Source: Nymphaea colorata (taxonomy: Eukaryota; Streptophyta; Magnoliopsida; Nymphaeales; Nymphaeaceae). Taken from it: a DNA stretch of 64,000 bases. Of this stretch, positions 38,401 to 50,400 are shown in pieces. Every line of letters begins with the position of its first letter. Positions within the stretch are counted from its first letter, which is position 1. The translations under genes were made by a program, and so were the position numbers. Below the pieces are notes generated by a model. That model had not been told where the DNA came from. It searched no databases and saw nothing but the letters and a program-made list of their open reading frames with translations. The stretch spans positions 14,920,854 to 14,984,853 of the forward strand of contig NC_045147.1 in assembly GCF_008831285.2 (NCBI RefSeq), in the 5' to 3' direction.

Positions 38401-41400
38401 AGTGACAATATAAAGAGGGAGAGAGGAGAAGCCGCCTAGGGTACCGAGCCCGCCTCGGTACCCGCGCCCCATAGAACCGGGTCCAGATATGGACCCGGTT
38501 CCCATAACAACATATTCTAACACTCCCCCTCAAGCTTGGCATACATGTCAAACATGCCAAGCTTGCTAACATTCTTTTCAAATGAAGAAGTACAAAGCCC
38601 TTTAGTTAAGACGTCTGCAACTTGATCTTCAGACTTCATATATGGCAGAATCAGCTCCTTTGAGTCAATGCGTTCCCGGATAAAATGACGGTCAATCTCC
38701 ACATGTTTGGTCCTGTCATGTAGAACTGGATTATTGGCAAGATTAATCGCAGACTTGTTGTCACAGTACATCTTCATTTTATCTCCCAGTTCCACACCAA
38801 TATCAGTCAAAAGAATCTTCAGCCACAGCATCTCTGTAACCCCCATTGCAACAGCCCTGTACTCAGCCTCAGCACTAGACCTCGAACATACTTCTTGCCT
38901 CTTACTTCTCCAAACAACTAGGTTACCTCCAAGAAAGATACAATACCCTGTAGTAGACCTCCTTGTGTCAGTACAACCTGCCCAATCTGCATCTGAGTAG
39001 CCCTCAATAGTAAGTTTGTCTTGTCGAGTATACAGCAGCCCTTTTCCTGGGTCATTCTTTAGATACCCCAACACTCGTTCTGCACTCTTCCAATGACAAT
39101 CCGTGGGAGCATGCATAAATTGACTTAGCACATTTACCGCATACGTGATATCAGGGCGAGTTAGAGTAAGATAGATAAGCTTACCGACTAGCCTCTGATA
39201 TCGCCCTTTTCCTTCCTCATCCAGAGTGGTGCCCGTCTTGATACTTATCTTAGTTCCCGACTCCATAGGAGTAAGATAGGGCCTACAACCAAGTTTACCT
39301 GTCTCCTTTAGTAAGTCAAGAGTGTACTTCCTTTGATTCATAACCAGCCCTGTCTCTGATCGAGCAATTTCTATCCCCAAAAAGTATCTCAGCTTACCCA
39401 GATCCTTGAGGTCGAATTCTTTAGCTAATCTCTCTTTCATCTTTCTGTTTTCTTCTTCATCACTGCCCGTGACAATCATATCATCAACGTAGACAAGGAG
39501 AAGACTCACCAGACCATCTCTCTGCTTTATGAATAGGGTATGATCTCCATTTCCTTGCTTGTACCCAGTAGACTTCATAACGATCCTTAGTCTCTCAAAC
39601 CAAGCTCTAGGCGACTGCTTCAAGCCATACAAAGCTTTCTTGAGGTGACAACATTTTCCCTCTTGAACATACCCGGGAGGCATGCTCATATAGACTTCTT
39701 CCTCCAGATGGCCGTTCAAGAACGCATTTTTAACATCAAGCTGGTCCATGCGCCACTTCTTGTGCACAGCAAGAGCAAGAATAACCCTCACAGTCTTCAA
39801 CTTTGCAACAGGGGCAAAGGTCTCAAGATAGTCGATCCCATACTTCTGGCTGAACCCCTTTGCAACCAGACGAGCTTTATATCGATCTACAGTGCCATCA
39901 GGTTTGTACTTCACGTTGTAAACCCACTTAGAGCCAACTAAGTGTGTCCCTTTAGGGATATCAACAACTTCCCATGTTTTGTTCTTAGCTAACGCACCCA
40001 TCTCCTCCGTCATAGCATGTAACCACTTGGGATCATCCTTAGCATCATCCACCGACCTGGGAATAACAACTTTGGATAAGGTTGTGATAAAACATTTGTA
40101 ATTTGTACTGAGCTTAGCATAAGAAACAAATCTCTGAATAGGGTGAGAAGTACATGACCTGGTGCCTTTGCGCAAAGCAATAGGGAGCTCTTCATTCGAT
40201 GGACTTGGGTCATCCGGAGAGATCACAAGATTGGGATTGGTTCTATCCTCATCACCAACATCTTCCACAGTAGCTTTCTCCTTTCTGACATAAACCTTGC
40301 CAAACAAGTGATCCCGGGCAACAGTGGGCTGAGCATCCACCGTGACCCCTTCCATATGACTGCCCTTCTCATTACTGACCGTGACCGTGTCAATCACACT
40401 GGGACTAACCTTGTAATCCAAAAACTCCATAAACTGAATCAGCTGATTAGAGGAATACTCTTCCCCTTTGTTCCCAAGACACTCCCCCTGAAGAGTATTC
40501 ACCGGAAAATACGACTCATGTTCATAAAATGTGACATCCCTCGAAACATATACTTTGGAAGTAGTGGGATCCACACATTTATACCCCTTCTGAGTGGAAG
40601 AGTACCCCAAGAAAACTCCTTTAATAGACCGGGGATCAAGTTTTTTGAGAGTAGGGCTATGATTATGCACAAAACAACTGCACCCAAAGACACGAGGAGT
40701 AAGAGGCCACGGATTCTGAGTAGGCCACAGGGTAGAATAAGGAGACTGACCATCCAGCACTCTAGTAGGCATACGGTTAATGAGATGTGCACTAGTGAGA
40801 AGTGCGTCACCCCAATACCGCTTCGGGACATGACGTTGGAACATAATGGCCCGTGTAACATTCAATAGATGACGATTTTTACGTTCAGCTATACCATTCT
40901 GAGGAGGGGTATAACTACAAGAGGTTTCATGAACAATACCCTTTCCTTTCAAGAATTCATCAAGGGATTGGGAGACATATTCTCTTGCATTATCCGTACG
41001 GAAAGCTTGAACAGTAGTATGGAATTGAGTCTCAACAAAGGCAACAAAGTTTTTCACAACTGCTGGAACCTCACTACGTTCTCGCAACAAGTACACGAAC
41101 GTGCATCTAGAGTAATCATCAATAAGCGTCAAAAAATAGTGACAACCACCACACGTGGGTACTCCAGAAGGACCCCAAACATCGGAATGAACTAAGGCAA
41201 ACGGATGAGTGGATTTATTCAAAGAAATAGGGTATGAAGCCCTGACATGTTTAGCCAATTGACACACTTCACAAGCGAAGGAGTCAATGGAGACAGAAGC
41301 AAACAAATGAGGAAACAACTTCTTTATTAACTGGAAGGGGAGATGTCCAAGACGCTCGTGCCATCGCAGAACAGTAGATCTATCATTCACACCAGACAAG

Positions 41401-44400
41401 TGACCACTCGTGGCAGAAATCAACGCTGAAGCAACTTGTACCGGCAGCCTGTAGAGCCCATCAGTAACCGAACCAATCCCAATCTTCTTCCCCGTCACCA
41501 AGTCCTGCAGGGAACAATGATCAGCAGAGAAAATTAGATTACAGTTTAATTCTTTAGTAATACTGCTGACAGAGAGTAAGTTCACAGGAATATTTGGAAC
41601 ATGCAGGGCATTGTGGAGATGGTATTTGTTCAGCAGGGACAAGCTCCCTTTCCCAGCCACAGAGATAGAAGACCCATCTGCCATAGACACGCGTTGCTTG
41701 CCAGAGGAAAGTTGATATTCTTGAAAGAGTTTAGAGTCCCCTGTCATGTGGTGAGTGGCTCCACTATCAACAATCCAATCACCAAGAGAAGGGTTACCTT
41801 GATCAGTCGAGGCAACGAGGGCTTGGGCTAGCTGAGCCCCTTCAGACGTGGAGGACTCCTCAGGGGTAGTAGATAGACGGCTGATGTACGCCTGTAGCTC
41901 CTTGAGTTGAGCAGGAGACAACTTGGACTTTGCACTACTAGAAGAATTGCTCTGACTGGAATCAGACACAGTAGGGCTACGCTTGCCAGAGGGAGGACGA
42001 CCTCTGACCAGTCTCTTCTCGGGATGAAGATCCCAACAGAAATCCACCGAATGCCCCAACTTGTGGCAATGAGTGCAATGTCGGGCAGGACGCTGCCCAG
42101 TCCCTGAGGCACGGCTGACAAAGGCAGAAGGGCCATGACCGGTGTCAAGATGCATCACCTGGCGACGTTGTTCTTCAGACTCAACACGAGCATATACTTC
42201 CTCTATCCCCGGAATCTCATCACCATTAAGAATCTGGCTACGAATAGACTCAAATTCATCCCGCAGGCCTCCCAAAAACAGAAACGTACGGTCCATCCAT
42301 TCCTTTTCCCAGTAGAGGGAATGATCTGAACCGCACGTCCACTCATCAGTCACATGATAATCTAGCTCCTCCCATTTGGTCTTCAGGGCAGCATAGAAGG
42401 CAGCAACAGACAAATCACCCTGTGTCAGAGAGTAAATACTGCGTTTAATCTGATAGGTACGCAGATGTCTCTTCTTGCGACCATACATCTTTGCAAGCAC
42501 AGTCCACATATCAAAAGAGGTCGGCTTCCGCAGAATGAGGGGCTGGATATCGGATGACACGGAGCTGATGATCCACACCTTCACTTGGCTGTCCTCCAAC
42601 GCCCACGTTGCCCATTGAGGATCAGATTTGATGGGCGCAGGTTTGTCGCCAGTGATGTAAGAGAGACGCCCACGGCTAGTAATCCCAATCTCGAGAGCGG
42701 CAGACCAAGATAGGTAATTGTCCTTGGTCAGACGGATGGAGGTGACCTGGAGCGGCACGTTCTCAGTCTTGGAGGCGCTGCCCGTGTCAAGAACGGCATC
42801 TTTTTGAGTCCCCATCGCTTCTGCCATCACAAACAAGCACACAGCAACAAGAGGCACAGCAGCGGGAATGAGGCAACGGCGACGGGAAGGAGGCAGCGGC
42901 GACGGCGGCGGGAATGAGGCAGCGGCAACGGAAAGCAGGCGACGGCGCAACACAGAGGCCACCCACGGTGGCAGAAACAAAGAACGGCCGAACGGAGGAC
43001 CGCGGAGGCGCAACAGAGGACGGCGGAACAGAGGACGGCGGCGGCGGAACAAAAGGACGGCGGCGGCAGAGCAGGGCGACGTCACAAGTGCAGCAGCGGC
43101 GCCGGAACAGAGGACGGTGGCGGCGGAACAAAGGACAGCGGCGGCAGAGCAGGGCGACGTCAAACGGGCAGCAGCGGCGCCGGAACTTCAACGGCGTCGG
43201 GCGACGAAAAAACTTGACGATCCTCGGAAAAAACGCTTCTCCAACTCCGCGGGCTCTGATACCATGTAGAAACACGAACCACAGAGAGAGAGAGTGGAGA
43301 ACAAACACACAATCTACGTGGAAAACCTCAGAGAGAGGTGAAAAACCACGGGGAGGCTCTGACCTAGGGGCTCACCGCAACCCTAGGAGAGAGAAAATTA
43401 TATTTCACATAATCCAACACTAAACACAAGTGACAATATAAAGAGGGAGAGAGGAGAAGCCGCCTAGGGTACCGAGCCCGCCTCGGTACCCGCGCCCCAT
43501 AGAACCGGGTCCAGATATGGACCCGGTTCCCATAACAACATATTCTAACACAAATTATACTACCACAACAAGGTCAAAATTATGCATAAGTGTGTCTTTG
43601 TGTGTGTGTTTGAGAGAGAGAAACGACTGGAAGACAGAAACATACCTTCAAGGACAAGTTCTCTTTCCTTTCTTCTATCATGGAAACAAGTTTTGTATCC
43701 AATGATTTCTTTTCCTTTGCTACATACTCTAGATCTCTTTGAAGCACCACGTTTTTCTTACATTCTTCAGCTAAATTTAATTTAGCATCATCCAGTTCAT
43801 GTTTCAAATCTTGCAAGGCATTCTGAAGCTTTGTCATTTCCACCATCTTCACCTCTTCAGTTGAGGCCTACAATTGAGATGAAAACAAAGACATCACAAC
43901 TACTTTCTCTAATAAGAAACACAGAAAGAGAGGAGTTTGACATCCACATGCAAATAAGAGGGACGATAAAAAAATCCATTACGGATATATGCACTAACAG
44001 TTTCCTTGCAAGATTAAGAACATAAATGGATGCATGAAATGTGCAAGCAAAGCAGACACCAGGAACAATACCAAGCAGAAGTAATCAACAATCAGACAGT
44101 CTGGAAGCATAAGTTAATATAACTCAGTTAAATTAGGGCTGGTCATCGGGCTGGACCAGACCAAGGGTTATGAAGTATGCCGCCTACCAGGCAGGCCGGC
44201 AGCCTTCCCAGCAGTAGAGCCCGAAGGCAGCGAACAGTGGTTTTCTCGCTGCTTAATTAGAAAGGAAAAGTAAAATATAACAAATTAGACTTCATTTACT
44301 TGTACAATGTACATACATGGACATGAATACATTATCAAACATAAAAACAGATAAACATCTGTTTGCTTTCGTGCATCTCACATGCAAATGCATTACACAT

Positions 44401-47400
44401 TCAATCCCAGAGGTTCATTTTATTTATATCATTGACAGGTATTAGCAATGAACAACATGAGCAAGAGCAGAACTTCCTACATCCAAACTCCAAAGTGATT
44501 GTTGAGGAAGCAGGTTATTTCCAGATTCTAAGACAACCTCCCTTAGCAGCAGCCCAAAGACAAAACAAGCTTATATTAAGCAGAGCAAACAAAGAGATCA
44601 AGTCCAGATGAAAACAGAAACTTGATAGCACTGGACATAGAAACATGAAGTGAGGGACACCTAGGCACAACTTTGACTCACAATTACTAAAAGCTCATAG
44701 TGAGGGCAAAGCAACAAAAACTCTTGGAAACAGGAAAAGAAACCCACTCGCAATCTTTTCTCCAGTTGAAGGCGCAAACTAAGGTCTTCCAACCGCTTCT
44801 CAAGCTTAGTTTTAGCTTCACGCAGTGCACCGGCTTCATTTGCTTCCTGGAGAGTTAACCAATTTACCATGTAAAATGGCAGGACATTATAAAAGAACAT
44901 ATTTTCTTAGAAAACAGTCATGTAGACCACAATGTATAGGACTCTAATTGATCAACAAAAAGAGAGCAACTGCATAGAACGAAGCCATCAAGGAATAAAA
45001 CGAAAGTATTTATATTTTAGTAAATAAAATGATGTGATACAAAAATCTCACAAATATGAAAAGAATAAATTTATTAAAAGGGAGAATCAAGGCATATGAC
45101 AAAATTTTAACATTTCAATGAACAATAACTATTCTCAGCAAATAAAAGAAAATCATCATGAAGTCAGGAAGGTGTATTGCCAATATCAATTCTAGAATCA
45201 GACAAACCAATATGCTTAATGCATACTCTGAGTTATGTTCCAACTTCTAAGGACCTTTAGCAAGTCTGCCATCTGCTAATAAGGCTCAGAAGCTCATGAC
45301 TTCACATTGTCTCGAGATGATCTTCCAAATAGACTCAGCAACAAAAGCCCAAATCTTACACATATATAAATGAACAACTAAGTCACAAGGGTGTGCCAAA
45401 CGTGGTGACGCACCCAAGCCGACATGGGTGCGAGTGCGCCCCGACAAGGCACCAGACTTTCTTAAACCGAATCGGGTGCTGTTGATCGCACCCGCTCCCT
45501 TTTTTATCTTGTTTTTCTTCTCCCATCTTTTCCCTCTTTCCCTCTCCTCCACCCTTTTCCCTTCTCTCTCTCTCTCTCTCTCTCTCTCTGATGAGGGAGA
45601 GATTCCTTTTCAAAGTATCAAAAACTTGCAAGTCCTTTTAAAGGACATCAAGTTTTATTGGTCTATATCTTAAATTTCTTACTGAAGGTTACAAGCTCGA
45701 TCATTGTTTTTAAAGGACAACTAAGACAATTAACTATCCTCCTATAAGGAGGAGGACCAGGTCTCTCATCCTTTCATTATTTTATTTAATGAAACTTTGA
45801 ATTATGTATGAGATTAAGGTAACCTTGATAAAAATTAAAAATATAGACATATAGAAATATAGAATTACTTACATGACATATATATATATATATATAAATT
45901 GGTAAAAACCAGACACTTAGGTCAGGGATAAAACCAGACCCTTTAATTTTTTGCTAAAAAATTATTTTCAATAGAATATAAACATCCTAATATACAGTTC
46001 ACAGGAAGCAATGCTACCTCAGAAAACAAATCAATTATAGGGAGTTTGATTTCCTTAGCCAAGGGCTAGCAAGACATGAACCAGAACTAGTATATGAAAC
46101 AACAAACCAGGAACCCATTCATTCCTAAACTCAATGCACCTACCTACAAATGTCACTTATACTAAGAAGTCAGCAGTACAAAAAACAAGTTTTTCACAAC
46201 CCAGAATGAGCATAAGCGGCCACGTCATCGAGTAAAGCAAATGAAAGAAAATATCCCAGCAATAATCTTCAAAAGAAAGGTGATGCAAAAATGTAACTAT
46301 TACACAACAGACACCTATACACTGTAAAAAAAAATACCATTTAATACACGTGATTTCTGGAAACTTATATTATAGACCCTTCCTCTGTTAAACATGTTAT
46401 ATATATATATATATATATATAAAATCCTCCAGCATACGGATGTCTCACACACACAGCCGAATGCAATGCAGATGCGTGTGAGACGTCTGGATAGACAAAG
46501 GATTTCAACCTTTATAGAAACTAGATTCAATACTCAGACTAAGGGTCTCACACATGCAGACACGTGTCCCTTAAAAGGGTAGATTGTAACACCCTTAAAG
46601 CTTTGTCCCGTATTGAGAATTTTGAGAGATTTTATGGGCTTATAAAGGGTGTTATTAAGTGGTTGGTTGTCCTGATTCCTAGGTTGTCCTGATTCCTACC
46701 CTTTAGAAGGCTGAAACCGAAACTGATACGGGGCTGGTCAGTATGCGTCGCACCAAGGGCCCGAGCCTAGTGTGTTACATGTATGTTCTCTTGTTAAACA
46801 TTATTTCTTTTTTTTTTTTGTATACGTAATTTTGTTTATTAGGTGAGCTAGTAACTGCCTGAACTGAGCTAGCCATCAGCTAACTCCACCTCAGCTTGAT
46901 ACATGGCCTGTAATGTCTGTTCTCTTATGAATTACTGACAGTTATGAAGTGGTTGTTCTTTGGAGTGCTCTGGCTTCATGTCCTAGGTTCATGTGAGCCT
47001 ACTGTTTCATTCGGAATCCAAATCTCTTTTTGTGTCTCCCCATATGAACTGATTACCTTACCAACCTAGAAAGCTAGATATCAAAAAGGTGATGAAGATG
47101 CCACTCCATGCTAGTTGGAATATTTTACAAAGAAGTGTTGCATATACCAGTCTAAGCCTTCGAAGTTCTCTTTTAGAAAGCTTCCGCCTCCAAGCACATT
47201 GAATTGCTATTACTGAAGTACGATATCTGTGGAAAAAGGAATAGGCTTTCCTCATCCTCCAAGCACCCTTCATTCACAACAAACAAACAACCGAAAAGTC
47301 AGTAGCCAAAAAATTCTTTCATACACACTAAACAAACGATTAAGATGTTCATCAGCTACAAGTCAACTCAAATGCATATAAACAGAAGCTAAGGTACAAC

Positions 47401-50400
47401 GAACAGACTAAGTACTTGAAAGAGTATTATTTACAACAAATAGAACATGCAACCATGTTTTCATCCTCCAACAAAGGAGAACCAATTAAAATTTTGTATT
47501 TTGCAAGTAATAAAGCATTTATGTGTTATCTTATAAGTGCCAACTTGATAAGAAAAATGAAGATTGGGAGACAGAAAAGCAAAACAGATCTGATATTATT
47601 ACCATACTTTTGCTAACTACCTGATCTTGAAATTTGAAGCAATTTTTTTTCTTTAAATATTCTCCCTGTGTTTCATTCTCTTTCTAAGTCTGCCCACCTA
47701 TCTAGGCTATTAGAACAATATTTCCACGGCCTTATTGTAAAAGCAGGAGAATACAACACATTGATATAATCATCAAGATAGAAACTTACCCAAAAAAAAA
47801 GTTCAGGTTAATGATTTCCCAGAGATGAAAACGTGGTTAAGGCAGTACTCAATTGTTTTCGTAATACATCTAAATATCTAATCATAGCATGAAAATTTTC
47901 AACTATAATGAGAATGTCAAGACAAGAAGGAGCATCACTCTCAGTGCTACAAAAGATTGAAGGCATGACACACTTGAAGAACATGAAGTGAGGATAAAAC
48001 ATAAGCATCAGGAGAACATGCCAAAACTACATAAAAAATGTTTTAAAAATAAAATAGATGCAGTAGCCAGAAACAATTAAGAAAAATGGTTACTAGCAAA
48101 AATGATTACTGACAATTCATCTGCTACCTTGTTCCTGCCAAATACAAACAGAAACCCAACACACACACACGATGCTCACCCTAATCCCAGATAAGGGTTC
48201 CCTCCCAAAGGGATCAGTTACACCCAAAACTCAGCCATAACCCCAAATTACTCTCCCGACTCTTATTTATACCCATTCCCAGATCAGTCCATTGGACCCG
48301 ATCTGCTACCCAGACTCAGAGACAAGGTACAAAAAGAGGGCTAATCACCAAAAATGAATCAGCAAACTATAAATATAAGAGAATAAGGCCTTACAAATGC
48401 ATGCGATACAATATGTCACTCAGCCTCACTCCACAAACCACAGCATACATCCAATCACCAGCCGTCCACAAACGCCTACCAAATGTATACAATCCCTACA
48501 CGAGCAAATAAGCCTGGGCACCGGGCCAGGTACCCGGTACCCAGCTCGGCTCGGGAACGGGCCCGGGCCTTAAAAATTTCAATTTCGGGCTTATTGTGTC
48601 GGGCCCAGCCCAGCCCAGTAATTACCGGGTCGGGCTCGGGCCCGCGTCTGTAATTGTCAGGGGCCCGATAAGCCCGACAATATTTTTCTTTAAAAAAAAA
48701 AAGAACTTGGCTTAGGTCTTAGGGTTTTCTTTTCTTCGCCCTTCAAAGACTCACTCCGCAGTCCCCACTCGGCCACTCCCCAGAGGAAGAACAGAGAAAG
48801 AAAAAGTGAGAAGAAGGGGCTCGCAGAGTTGCAGCCCCGGAGGATGCAGGGAGAGCGGCCGGAGAGCGGCAGCGTCGGCGAGGAAGGGTCTCGAGTCCCA
48901 GAGGAGGAGGCGCTGGCCAGTACGTGACAAGAGTCTTGACCAAAAAGTTTTTTCTTTTTTTCCACTCCCTCTGTGAGAGGAGCGAGTTGCCTACCTCCTC
49001 GTCACCCATCAGCTGCCTCCTCCGGTCCTCCCCATCGGATGCCTCCTCTGGTTCTTCAACTTTTAGGAAGGGTGATGGGAAGAACACAAACGGTTCAAGG
49101 TGCTTCAAACTTGTGGCGTTGTCATCTCAGACGTATCTAGCTGTCGAGCAAGGATCTAACAAAAGCCTAGGTGTCTGGAGATCCTCCCTGCACAATTTCA
49201 GAATTTTTGAAGTTCATGGGAGAAATCTATACATTTTTTAAGTACCGTCTGTCTTCAAGAAGCCAGCTGCGGACTGCTTCCCCATTTCTGTTCATATTTG
49301 GGAATTATTGCACCGGTGATTCGTTTCAAGTTTTCAACATTATCCTTACTTTGTAACATCTGTGAACTCAATTAATATGTGAAATGTGTTATTCTTATTA
49401 ACTATGAGAGACGATTGGGCTGAAGAATCACCTATCCTCTGTTGTGGAAGAACCAGGGAGCGTTACAGCAAGAAAACCCGGCCCTGCTCGGCAATAATCG
49501 GGTCGGGCCGGGCCTCGGGCATACACTCAAGCCCGAGGCCTGACCTGGTTAGAAACGGGCCGGGTCTCGGGCTGGCCTGATGGCAATAACGGGCTTGCAT
49601 TTGAACATTCCGGCCCGGCCTGATGCCCAGCCCTACGAGCAAACCACACCCAATACACTGGGAAGGCTAGGAAAAAGGTAAGAGCTTGGACTCGACCTCC
49701 AACTCTGGAAGTCTTCGGCCAGTCTCACAAACTCAATGGCCGTAGCCCCAAACCACCCGGAACCCATGTGACTATAGGGTCAAAGGATAGTCTCACAGGC
49801 CGGTTCCTTTCCCAGCGACTACTCCCCCCTTTAAAAAAGACACCTTGTCCTCAAGGTGTCAGAAGAGTTCTCTTTGTGGTTCGGCACCCTTTTCAATTGT
49901 CATTTGCTGAGCACTTGATGACTTTCTTCTACAGCTGTTAGTTCGCTTGTTAGTTTGAGTCTCAATCCACACAATAGGGTACCTGAAAGTTTCAGTTTGA
50001 ATCCCACAAAATGATCGTTCCCTCTCGAGAACCTCTGCCACCAGGTAAAAGTTTCCAATCAGCTTCTATTGTTGACATTCCCCTAGAGAAATAGGTCCAC
50101 CTGCTGCAACACGCAAGAGCTGCCTCCAAATCACCAACCACAACAATTGGTGTTAAGGATGAATATCCAATCATTTTCTGTCGCATTTGTTTTTGGTCCC
50201 AAGTCTCCCAGCCAACGACCAGCATCAAAAGAATCAGAATGGATGGCAGCAAAATGAGATGAAGGTCACGAACTTGATCACCCAGAAAGGAAGATAGATT
50301 TGTCAGCTCATCTCTTGTTAACACATTTAGGAAATTTGTGAATGTATCCCCATTGCATTTCTTTGTTATTATATAAGGCCCGAATTTGATTGCTTCACTA

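Larger units (their letters stand above)
38237..43550 (-). mobile_element. Intact Ty1/copia LTR retrotransposon in a myosin intron
   Basis: The element is 5314 bp long, flanked by the target duplication CAAAT at 38232-38236 and 43551-43555. Both LTRs are 286 bp, begin and end with the TG...CA dinucleotides, and show no difference I could find by eye. In sense (minus) direction the order is 5' LTR, tRNA-Met primer site, GC-rich leader, one gag-pol frame, polypurine tract, 3' LTR. Domain order protease-integrase-RT-RNase H defines copia. It is transcribed in the same direction as the host myosin gene, so its LTR polyadenylation signal could affect host transcripts. Equal LTRs and an unbroken frame indicate a recent insertion. 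Confidence 0.97.

Noticed and set aside
38707-42329. Plus-strand frames inside the copia element
   Set aside because: All are antisense shadows of the gag-pol frame.
42787-43423. Several frames of 130-170 codons in the GC-rich copia leader and LTR
   Set aside because: They are low-complexity Arg/Gly- or Pro/Ser-rich shadows of a tandem GC repeat on either strand.
46585-46779. Cassandra-type TRIM with embedded 5S rRNA
   Set aside because: The sequence near the end (GGGCCCGAGCCTAG) does not follow 5S rRNA, so only a generic LTR-like unit is claimed.
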